The position numbers were made by a program, and so were the translations under genes. DNA of 64,000 nt, from contig WGMA01000010.1 in NCBI GenBank assembly GCA_016125285.1, positions 26,447-90,446 on the forward strand. Reading direction: 5' to 3'. The notes under the pieces were generated by a model. The model saw nothing but the letters and a program-made list of their open reading frames with translations. It did not search any database and was not told where the DNA came from. This DNA comes from Phycisphaera sp. GTDB lineage: Bacteria; Planctomycetota; Phycisphaerae; Phycisphaerales; Zrk34. Positions within the stretch are counted from its first letter, which is position 1; each line of letters starts with the position of its first letter. Below are positions 52,552 through 59,391 of the stretch, piece by piece.

Positions 52552-53103
52552 TCACTTTATGATCGGCAGAATGGACCGAAAAGGTTCAATCCCCGCCTCA
52601 CGAACTAACTCCAAAATCACCATTTCCACACTCACAGGCACGATCGGCGAGTCCGACAGCCGCATCTTCGCCGCCTCGAGGTCTCCGGCGCGGCGCGAGC
52701 CGATCGCGTCCAGCGCCACCGCGGTGAGGTAACCGGCCTGCACCAGATCGAGCGCGGTCTGCATCACGCACACGTGCGCCTCGATGCCGCAGACGATCAC
52801 CGTGCGGCGGTTCAGCTCGCCGAGCCGCTTGAGCACCGGCTGAACACACGCGGAGAATTTGAGCTTCGGCTCGACCAGGCAGCCCGCGGGCAGCACCGAC
52901 GCCACGGGCTCGACGGTCGAGCCGAGCTTGTCGGGGTTCTGCTCCGTGACGATCACCGGGATGCTCAGCGCGGCTGCGGCGCGGATCAGCGTGACGCAGC
53001 GCTCGGTGATGCGCTCGTGCTGATCGATCACCGGCAGCAGCTTCGGCTGGAGGTCGACCACGAGGATCGCGGCGTCATCGAGCGTGAGGCGTGGGATGGG
53101 CAT
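52552..53103 (-). CDS. Isochorismatase-family hydrolase
   Basis: 183 residues from ATG 53103. Cysteine hydrolase fold: AILVVDLQPKLLPVIDQH with the catalytic Asp, EPKLKFSACVQPVL with Lys, and CGIEAHVCVMQTALDLVQ with the catalytic Cys in the cis-peptide motif. The YcaC/nicotinamidase-like group; the lack of the nicotinamidase metal triad D-x-H-x-x-H suggests an isochorismatase-like hydrolase with unknown substrate. Confidence 0.85.
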   Translation of the reverse strand: MPIPRLTLDDAAILVVDLQPKLLPVIDQHERITERCVTLIRAAAALSIPVIVTEQNPDKLGSTVEPVASVLPAGCLVEPKLKFSACVQPVLKRLGELNRRTVIVCGIEAHVCVMQTALDLVQAGYLTAVALDAIGSRRAGDLEAAKMRLSDSPIVPVSVEMVILELVREAGIEPFRSILPIIK

Positions 53104-53107
53104 GTGT

Positions 53108-53178
53108 GTAGGGTCCGCTCTTGCGGACCGCAGTGGCAAGACGTCATGGTTGGAACGGTCCGCAACAGCGGACCCTAC
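53108..53178. repeat. Inverted REP pair GTAGGGTCCGC
   Basis: GTAGGGTCCGCTCTTGCGGA (53108 on) faces GGTCCGCAACAGCGGACCCT (53157-53176). Each half is itself a hairpin (GGTCCGC/GCGGACC). The right copy includes the stop codon of the DUF3467 gene. Same paired layout as at 38654. Confidence 0.75.
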
Positions 53179-54131
53179 GCGGCGTCGTCGGCCTTGCGGT
53201 CGTCGTCCGCGGCGTTGTCGTCGTCGCTGGCCTTCAGGTCGGCGTCATCGGCGCTGGCTTCGATGTCGGCGTCGTCGGCGTTGGACGCGGTGTCCGATTC
53301 GTCGGGCAGCGGTTCGGCGGCGTCGGTGGCGTCGGCGGCCGGCGCGACGCCCGCCGGGGGCGCGGCGATCGGCGCGTTGAGCGCCGCGATCTCTTCGGGC
53401 GTGCGCAGCACCTTCGCCTGCGCGGCCTGCGCGGCCAACGCCTCGCGGTGCGCCGCGACCTTCTGCTGGTACTGCTGCCACGCCCGGTCGAGCGTCTCGA
53501 CGAGGCGCGAGATCTGCGGGATCGCCATGTAGATGCGCGACGCGACGCACGACCGCGGGTAGAAGCTCGTGATGAAGTCCAGGCAGAACTCCGTCGGCGA
53601 GTGCGTGATCAGCACCGTGTTGGCGTACACGCCGCTGGCCACGTCCTCGGGGATCTTCAGCTGGTCGTAGATGTCCTCGATGGTCGGCGGCGTCGGCGGC
53701 TTCTCGGGCGCGTTGACCGTCTTGGGGATCGGCGGGATGTCGCCGAAACGCTTCTCGTAGTTCTCGATGTTCTGCTTCAACGCCTTGACCATGTTGGCCA
53801 TGATCGTCGGCGGGAGGATGATCCGGCAGGCGACCTGCTGCGGACGCGTCATCGCCTGGAGGAAGTCGACGACGAACTCGTGCGGCCCGTTGAGGACCAG
53901 CGCGCCGGTCGAGAACACGCCGCGCGCCGCGTGCTCGGGCACCAGCGCGCTGACCTGCTGGTGCCGCACACGCTGCGTGAACTGCCCCTCGGGGTCCTTG
54001 CCGCCCTCCGCGGGCGGGTGGTGCGCGGCGTCATCGGGGTGGCGCAGCTGCTCGTCACCGGCGTCGTCGCCGTCCTTGCCGTTGGGCTCGTCGGCGTCGT
54101 CAGGCTCATTGGGCATGTCGTCGTCGTGCAT
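53175..54131 (-). CDS. Protein with duplicated DUF3467 domain
   Basis: 318 residues. Two DUF3467 copies: residues about 70-132 (GVFSTGALVLNGPHEFVVDF, ending NIENYEKRFGDIP) and about 165-225 (GVYANTVLITHSPTEFCLDF, ending AWQQYQQKV). The second has the canonical ANTVLITHSPTEFCLDF; the first is diverged. DUF3467 proteins are mostly small single-domain proteins of unknown function. The N- and C-terminal tails are highly acidic. Divergent from the ketosynthase gene across 143 bases. Confidence 0.8.
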   Translation of the reverse strand: MHDDDMPNEPDDADEPNGKDGDDAGDEQLRHPDDAAHHPPAEGGKDPEGQFTQRVRHQQVSALVPEHAARGVFSTGALVLNGPHEFVVDFLQAMTRPQQVACRIILPPTIMANMVKALKQNIENYEKRFGDIPPIPKTVNAPEKPPTPPTIEDIYDQLKIPEDVASGVYANTVLITHSPTEFCLDFITSFYPRSCVASRIYMAIPQISRLVETLDRAWQQYQQKVAAHREALAAQAAQAKVLRTPEEIAALNAPIAAPPAGVAPAADATDAAEPLPDESDTASNADDADIEASADDADLKASDDDNAADDDRKADDAA

Positions 54132-54274
54132 ATCCGTATCACGTTACGCACGCGACAGGGACCCCGCAAGTCACCGGCGTATACTGGTCCGCAACGTCCG
54201 CAGCGATTACACTCTGGCCAAACTCCGCCCGGGTCGACGGCCCGGCCACGCAGCACGCAAGGAAGCAACGCTCC

Positions 54275-55594
54275 ATGTCGCGACAGGTAGTGATCACAGG
54301 TCTGGGAACCATCAGCGGTCTGGGCATCGGCGTCGAGGCGCTGTGGGACGGGCTGACGTCCGGCCGGTCGGCGATCGACCGCGTGCGCGCGTTCGACCCG
54401 TCGGGCTTCGACGCACAGATCGCCGCGGAGGTCGACGCGGAGTTCAAGGTCAACCAGTTCGTGCCCAAGAGCTACCGCAAGGCGACGAAGGTCATGGCGC
54501 GCGACATCGGCCTGGCGGTCGCCGCGGCGGACCAGGCGGTGCGCGACGCGGGACTGATCACCCCGGGCGTCGACGCCGCGCAGGAACGCACCTACCCCGG
54601 CAACCGCACCGGCTGCCACATCGGCGCGGGCCTGATCGCCGCCGACATCACCGAGCTGACCGAGGCGATGTCGCACGCGACCGACGCGAGCGGCGCGTTC
54701 GACATCCACAAGTGGGGCGAGTCGGGCATGGAGCAGCTCACGCCGCTGTGGCTGCTGAAGTACCTGCCGAACATGCTCGCGTGCCACGTCACCATCGTCC
54801 ACGAGGCACAGGGCCCGTCGAACACCATCACCTGCGGCGAGGCGTCCAGCGGGCTGAGCATCGGCGAGTCGCTGCGCGTCATCCAGCGCGGCGCGGCGGA
54901 CATGTGCTTCTGCGGCGGCGCCGAGAGCAAGCTCAACGAGATGGCGTTCTACCGCCAGCAGCTCATGGACCGGCTCAACACCTCGTCGAACGACACGCCC
55001 GCCGCGGCGGTCAAGCCCTACGACACCCACGCCGCGGGCACCGCGATGGGCGAGGGCGGCGGCATCGTCACCCTCGAAGCGCTCGACACCGCCACCGCAC
55101 GCGGCGCCAAGGCCTACGCCGAGCTCGTCGGCTTCGGCGCCAGCCACACCGTCTACCCGCAGGGCAACGGCCTCGTGCCCGACCCCGCCGGCAAGGGCAT
55201 CGCCGCGGCGATCCGCGCCGCCCTGCGCGACGCCGACCTCACGCCGGGCGACATCGACGTCGTTGTCCCGTCAGGCGCGGCGATCCCCGAGTGGGACACC
55301 GCCGACGTCGCCGCCCTGTCGACCGTGTTCGGCGACGCGCTGGCCGACGTGCCCCTCTGGACGAGCAAGCCGTTCGTCGGCAACTGCGGCGCCGGCTCCG
55401 GCGCACTCGACGTCGCCGCCGCCGCGATGATGCTCCACAAACAAACCCTCCCCGCCCGCATCAACTGCGACGCGCCCCGCGAAGGCGTCAACGCCGCGAC
55501 AGCCCCGAGCGCGTCGCGCGACATCAACCACGTGCTGGTGTTTACGACGAGCCTGGGCGGACAGAACGTCGCTTTGATACTTAAGCGGGCGTGA
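54275..55594 (+). CDS. Ketosynthase-like protein lacking both catalytic His (KS-beta/CLF-like)
   Basis: 439 residues, thiolase fold of the FabF family. The nucleophile Cys is present (NTITCGEASSG, residue 187), but the first His (of HGTGT) is a Ser (VVPSGAAIPEWD, Ser333) and the second His (of GHLxAAxG) is Asn (FVGNCGAGSGALD, Asn370). Decarboxylative condensation needs both His, so this is unlikely to elongate by itself. It resembles chain-length-factor partners of type II systems, except that it keeps the Cys. An intact ketosynthase is 500 bases downstream. Confidence 0.85.
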   Translation: MSRQVVITGLGTISGLGIGVEALWDGLTSGRSAIDRVRAFDPSGFDAQIAAEVDAEFKVNQFVPKSYRKATKVMARDIGLAVAAADQAVRDAGLITPGVDAAQERTYPGNRTGCHIGAGLIAADITELTEAMSHATDASGAFDIHKWGESGMEQLTPLWLLKYLPNMLACHVTIVHEAQGPSNTITCGEASSGLSIGESLRVIQRGAADMCFCGGAESKLNEMAFYRQQLMDRLNTSSNDTPAAAVKPYDTHAAGTAMGEGGGIVTLEALDTATARGAKAYAELVGFGASHTVYPQGNGLVPDPAGKGIAAAIRAALRDADLTPGDIDVVVPSGAAIPEWDTADVAALSTVFGDALADVPLWTSKPFVGNCGAGSGALDVAAAAMMLHKQTLPARINCDAPREGVNAATAPSASRDINHVLVFTTSLGGQNVALILKRA

Positions 55595-55610
55595 GAGCCA
55601 GCGACTGCTG

Positions 55611-56091
55611 GGAAGTGCAAAATGATAAATGGTCATTGCAAAATGCAAAATATTCCGGGGGATACACGACATGGGGGTCAATCATGATCTGTCGGAGCGT
55701 TTGCTCGACTTCGCCGCGCGAGCGGGTAAGGTCGTCGACGCTCTGCCAAACACACGACTGGGCAAGCACATCGCCGGCCAACTCGTCAGGAGCGGGACGT
55801 CGCCGGCGCCAAACTACGAAGAGGGATGCGCCGCAGAAAGCCGGGCCGATTTCGTGCACAAGCTGAGCATCTGCCTCAAGGAACTCCGCGAATCACGCGC
55901 ATGGATCAAGCTGATCATCAAGACCGACCTGCTGCCCGAAGCTCGTATGGGCGAACTGCTCGACGAGTGCGAACAGCTTTGCCGAATCATGGGCCAGTCG
56001 ATCATCACCGCCAAGAACAAACCCAGGACCAGCGTTCCAAGCGAATAACATTTTGCAATTGGCATTGACCATTTATCATTTTGCATTTTCT
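55611..56091. mobile_element. Heptad inverted-repeat element carrying a four-helix-bundle gene
   Basis: Left arm 55611-55656 (heptads AGTGCAA, AATGATA, AATGGTC, ATTGCAA, AATGCAA, AATATTC) is the near-complement of the right arm 56050-56091 (ATTTTGC, AATTGGC, ATTGACC, ATTTATC, ATTTTGC, ATTTTCT). The gene between codes for the four-helix-bundle protein. The element sits between two ketosynthase genes of one strand. The arms belong to the same heptad family as several gene-free hairpins in this window. Confidence 0.7.
55671..56048 (+). CDS. Four-helix-bundle protein (23S rRNA IVS-type)
   Basis: 125 residues from ATG 55671. Matches the four-helix bundle/S23 family: LSERLLDFAARAGKVVDALP, LGKHIAGQLVRSGTSPAPNY (the signature with S/G-x-x-NYxE), EESRADFVHKLSICLKELRE (here EGCAAESRADF), and SRAWIKLIIKTDLLPEA. 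These proteins are encoded in 23S rRNA intervening sequences and elsewhere; a relative is the Avd protein of diversity-generating retroelements. The biochemical role is unknown. Its flanking inverted repeats are described separately. Confidence 0.85.
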   Translation: MGVNHDLSERLLDFAARAGKVVDALPNTRLGKHIAGQLVRSGTSPAPNYEEGCAAESRADFVHKLSICLKELRESRAWIKLIIKTDLLPEARMGELLDECEQLCRIMGQSIITAKNKPRTSVPSE

Positions 56092-56101
56092 GAATAGAGA
56101 C

Positions 56102-57409
56102 ATGAGTCACAATACCGCCCCCCCACACCGCGTCGTCATCACCGGCATCGGAGCCGTCACCCCGCTCGGGCACGACGTCGAGACGCTCTGGTCGAATCTC
56201 CTGGCCGGCAAGTCCGGCATCGGGCCGATCGAGCACTTTGACGGGTCGACGTTCCCCACGACGTTCTGCGCGCACGTGCGCGACTACGACCACCGGAAGT
56301 TCGTCAGACACCCCGAGTACCACGAGCACGTCGGGCTCAACACGCGGTTCGCGCTGGGCGCGGCGCGGCAGGCGTGGGGCGCGGCGGGGCTCGACGACTA
56401 CGACACGCTCGATCGCGACCGCGTCGGCCTCTACCTCGGGTCCGGCGAGGGCTCGCTCGATTTCACCAACTACGTCGCGACCAACCTCGCGGGCTGGTCC
56501 GCCGAGAACCGCGCCATCGACTCCGTCGCGTGGGCGAAGGAGGCGCGTCAGCGCTTCGACCGCTGGGGCGAGATCGAGCAGGAAGCGAACATGACGCTCT
56601 ACCACCTGGCGCAGGAGCTGAGCGTCGGCGGCCCGGCGTACAACTGCCTCACCGCGTGCGCCGCCTCCACGCAGGCCATCGGCGAGGCGACCGAGATCCT
56701 CCGACGCGGCGACGCCGACGTGATGATCTCCGGCGGCGCGCACACGATGATCCACCCGCTCGGCGTCACCGGCTTCAACCGCCTCACCGCCCTGTCGGAA
56801 CGCAACGACGACCCCACCTCCGCGTCGCGCCCCTTCAACGCCACGCGCGACGGATTCGTGCTCGGCGAAGGCAGCGGCATGGTGATCCTCGAAACGCTCG
56901 GGCACGCCACGGCGCGCGGCGCGACGATCCTCGCCGAGGTCATCGGCTACGGCTCGTCCGCCGACGCCTACCGCATCACCGACATCCACCCCGAGGGCCG
57001 CGGTCCCATCTCGGCGATGCGCCTCGCGCTCGAGGAGGCCGGCGTCACCCCGCAGGACATCGACTACATCTCCGCGCACGGCACCGGCACGAAGGAGAAC
57101 GACTCGATCGAGACGCTCGCGGTCAAGGCCGTGTTCGGCGAGCACGCCAAGAGCGTGCCCGTCAGCTCGATCAAGTCGATGCTCGGCCACCTGATCGCCG
57201 CGGCGGGCGCGGTGGAGCTGATCACGTGCGTGCTGGCGATCCGCGACGGCAAGGTCCCGCCGACCCGCAACCTGCACACGCCGGACCCCGCGCTCGACCT
57301 GGACTACGTGCCCAACACGCCGCGCGACACGACCGTCGACGTCGCCCTGTCCAACAGCTTCGGCTTCGGCGGGCAGAACGACACGCTGATCATCCGACGA
57401 TACGAGTAG
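56102..57409 (+). CDS. Beta-ketoacyl-ACP synthase II-type ketosynthase
   Basis: 435 residues from ATG 56102 (a TTG 21 bases upstream is inside the repeat). The full catalytic triad is present: Cys186 in LTACAASTQAIGEA, His326 in SAHGTGTKENDS, and His363 in SMLGHLIAAAGAVEL. FabF type, extending acyl chains on carrier proteins. It lies downstream of the His-less homologue, with the heptad element between, so the pair may form a heterodimer. It has an extra segment at residues about 95-165 relative to E. coli FabF. Confidence 0.9.
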   Translation: MSHNTAPPHRVVITGIGAVTPLGHDVETLWSNLLAGKSGIGPIEHFDGSTFPTTFCAHVRDYDHRKFVRHPEYHEHVGLNTRFALGAARQAWGAAGLDDYDTLDRDRVGLYLGSGEGSLDFTNYVATNLAGWSAENRAIDSVAWAKEARQRFDRWGEIEQEANMTLYHLAQELSVGGPAYNCLTACAASTQAIGEATEILRRGDADVMISGGAHTMIHPLGVTGFNRLTALSERNDDPTSASRPFNATRDGFVLGEGSGMVILETLGHATARGATILAEVIGYGSSADAYRITDIHPEGRGPISAMRLALEEAGVTPQDIDYISAHGTGTKENDSIETLAVKAVFGEHAKSVPVSSIKSMLGHLIAAAGAVELITCVLAIRDGKVPPTRNLHTPDPALDLDYVPNTPRDTTVDVALSNSFGFGGQNDTLIIRRYE

Positions 57410-57513
57410 AGATTGTTGATTTTTGAATTTGGATTTTTGATTGCGTGGCGACACGCCGCGACGGTGACCGCGCGATCAATCTAAAATCAAAAATCGAAAT
57501 TCAACAATCTCTA
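57407..57513. repeat. Heptad inverted repeat beginning in a stop codon
   Basis: TAGAGATTGTTGA (57407 on, including the ketosynthase stop TAG) pairs with TCAACAATCTCTA ending at 57513. Left-arm heptads: GATTGTT, GATTTTT, GAATTTG, GATTTTT, GATTGCG. Loop about 30 bases, gene-free. Confidence 0.85.
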
Positions 57514-57524
57514 CGGGGGATGCC

Positions 57525-58241
57525 ATGGATTCATCGACGCCCGACACCACCGCCCCGCCGCCGCCCAAGCGTCGGACGTGGCTGCGCTGGCTGCTCGGCA
57601 CGTTCGGCACGCTGCTGCTCATCGCGGTGCTCGTCGCGTTCATCGTCTGGCGGATGTGGACGAGCGTGCCGGAGTGGTGGGCGCCGGCCGACGCCGCGGA
57701 CCCGAACGTGCAGCAGACCGCGCAGGTGATCGAGCAGCACGTCACGAGCGAGACCACACGCGTCCGCCCCGCCGACGACACGTGGGAGTTGATGGTCACG
57801 CAGGACGAGGCCAACGCCTGGCTCGCGTCGCGTGCGCCGAAGTGGCTGGCGAACCAGGGCGCGCAGAAGGAGCTGACCGACAAGCTCCGCCGCACGATGG
57901 TCGTGCTCAAGCCCGACCGCGTGGAGTTCGCCGTGCAGGGCCTGATGCCCGACAAGAACCAGGTGCTGAGCGCGACGTACACGCCGACCGACCCCATCGA
58001 TGGCGTCGCCGCGTTCCGCCTCACCGGCATCCACAGCGGCCAGCTCCCGCTGCCGGTCGACACCGTCCTCGACCGCGTCGCCGCCGCCGACCGCAAGTTC
58101 GACGCGAAGGCGCGCTCGATGATCGAGACCCTCCCGCTGAGCATCCCGCTGGGCGACGGCCGCGTCGCGCAGTGCGAAAACGTCGAACTCGGCGACGGCA
58201 CAATCAAGCTGACCTGCCGCACGGTGCGGATCGCGAAGTGA
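57525..58241 (+). CDS. Membrane-anchored DUF2140-like protein
   Basis: 238 residues; one helix (LLGTFGTLLLIAVLVAFIVW) after a Pro-rich cytosolic N-terminus. The extracellular part WELMVTQDEANAWLASRAPK and FAVQGLMPDKNQVLSATYTP and QLPLPVDTVLDRVAA resembles planctomycete proteins with a lipid-binding-like DUF2140 fold. No enzymatic motif. It may be linked to the ketosynthase pair upstream as an envelope or lipid factor, but only position suggests it. Confidence 0.65.
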   Translation: MDSSTPDTTAPPPPKRRTWLRWLLGTFGTLLLIAVLVAFIVWRMWTSVPEWWAPADAADPNVQQTAQVIEQHVTSETTRVRPADDTWELMVTQDEANAWLASRAPKWLANQGAQKELTDKLRRTMVVLKPDRVEFAVQGLMPDKNQVLSATYTPTDPIDGVAAFRLTGIHSGQLPLPVDTVLDRVAAADRKFDAKARSMIETLPLSIPLGDGRVAQCENVELGDGTIKLTCRTVRIAK

Positions 58242-58266
58242 TGATTTCCTTCTCCGCCCACAAAGT

Positions 58267-58929
58267 GGGCGAAAGATAATAGCGAAGGGCGCAAGCCCTG
58301 GAACGCCACGCGACGCGCCCCACATTCCAATCCCGCTTCAAAATAAGCCCCAACGGGGCGACAGACATCAATCTAAAACATAACGCGGGTCATACTCAAC
58401 GCCATGCCGATCGAGAAACGCGATGAACTCTTCCTCGAAGGTCATCCGCCGGTGATGCTCTTCCTGCCTAGCGATGTACGCCTTGACGTGATCGAGTGAG
58501 GAACGACTTACCGTAAACGCCGCGTAACCGGCCTGCCACGCGAATTGCTGATGCGTGTCGAACTTCTCATGCACCCACTTCGACGAGTTCCCCTTGATGT
58601 CGCGCACGGCGTCGGCGATCGCGATCTGCTTGCCAAGCGACAACAGCAGATGAACGTGATCGGCAACGCCACCCGCGGAGAGCATGACGCAGTCGATCCC
58701 GCGAGCGATCCCAACGATGTATTCGTAGAGCCGTGGCTTCAGGTCGGGTGTGATGAACGCCGCGCGGTCGCGCGTTGAGAAGATCACGTGGACATAGAGC
58801 TGGACGAATGATTGCGCCATGTGGTCCCCGGTTCTGTCGCCCCTCCAGGGCTACGTTTGAACACATGTCTTATATCGCGGCGCGGCTTTGAGTTCCAGGG
58901 CTTGCGCCCTTCGCTATTGACTTTCGCCC
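58267..58929. mobile_element. RAYT transposase unit flanked by REP inverted repeats
   Basis: Outer repeats 58267-58307 (GGGCGAAAGATAATAGCGAA onward) and 58890-58929 are near-perfect inverted copies over 40 bases. Inner repeats at 58346-58364 (AGCCCCAACGGGGCGACAG) and 58834-58852 are also inverted. A further palindrome (CTACGCGGGC...GCGGGCTAC) stands at 58930-58970. The transposase gene lies between the inner repeats. Confidence 0.75.
58368..58820 (-). CDS. REP-associated tyrosine transposase (RAYT/IS200-like)
   Basis: 150 residues. HUH Y1 transposase: FVQLYVHVIFSTRDR at the N-terminus, LSAGGVADHVHLLLSLG with the His-x-His metal pair, and the helix LDHVKAYIARQEEHHRRM with the nucleophile Tyr. 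The end EEFIAFLDRHGVEYDPRY is typical of RAYT/IS200-like proteins in planctomycetes. All catalytic residues appear intact and the flanking REPs are well kept, so it may be active. Confidence 0.88.
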   Translation of the reverse strand: MAQSFVQLYVHVIFSTRDRAAFITPDLKPRLYEYIVGIARGIDCVMLSAGGVADHVHLLLSLGKQIAIADAVRDIKGNSSKWVHEKFDTHQQFAWQAGYAAFTVSRSSLDHVKAYIARQEEHHRRMTFEEEFIAFLDRHGVEYDPRYVLD

Positions 58930-59022
58930 GCTACGCGGGCTGAGGCGCTGACGCCCGTTTCGCGGGCTACCCGACACATCGTTTGACACCGTCGTCCAAC
59001 TCCCGCTATACCTGTTCCCGCA

Positions 59023-59241
59023 ACTGGTGCCCCGAGCGACGTTGAGCAGTGACGACGCCGCGGGCTGAAAAGGGAAGCGGAGTGCGGCTGATCGCTCAGC
59101 CAATTCTCCCGCGGACGCGCCGCCGTAAAGGGTCGCGAGGCATCGAGCCCCGCGGCGTCCGGTCATCAAGCCACTGTCCCGCATCACACGGGATGGGAAG
59201 GCGACCGGAAGTTGGACCCTGAGCCGGAAGACCTGCCGTTG
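59023..59241 (+). ncRNA. Cobalamin riboswitch
   Basis: Conserved blocks of the adenosylcobalamin class are all present in order: a start CTGGTGCC at 59025-59032, GGCTGAAAAGGGAAGCGG at 59064-59081, AAGCCACTGTCCCGC at 59169-59183, GATGGGAAGGCGACC at 59193-59207, and the B12 box GAGCCGGAAGACCTGCC at 59222-59238. It lies upstream of a TonB receptor gene and is followed by an intrinsic terminator, so control is probably at transcription: B12 binding favours termination. Confidence 0.92.
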
Positions 59242-59307
59242 CATCGGACCGTGTCCTCGCGAATGGGACGCTCCGGGCAGGCGCCCCGTGCACAACCCCG
59301 CACACGC

Positions 59308-59342
59308 CACCCGGCCCGCAACTCGCGAGGGCCGGGTGTTTT
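59308..59342 (+). terminator. Terminator of the cobalamin riboswitch
   Basis: Stem CACCCGGCCC / GGGCCGGGTG with an 11-base loop and TTTT at the 3' side, ending 50 bases before the receptor start. It is the likely off-state hairpin of the riboswitch expression platform. Confidence 0.85.
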
Positions 59343-59391
59343 CTTATGCAATGGGGTTGTGCCCCGCGCGAAACGGGGCGAGGAGCCTGCC

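Noticed and set aside
55671..56048. 23S rRNA intervening sequence
   Set aside because: The four-helix gene is of the IVS type, but the flanks are protein-coding genes and not rRNA.
55611..56091. CRISPR-like array because of short repeated units
   Set aside because: The units are contiguous 7-mers without spacers and no cas gene is present.
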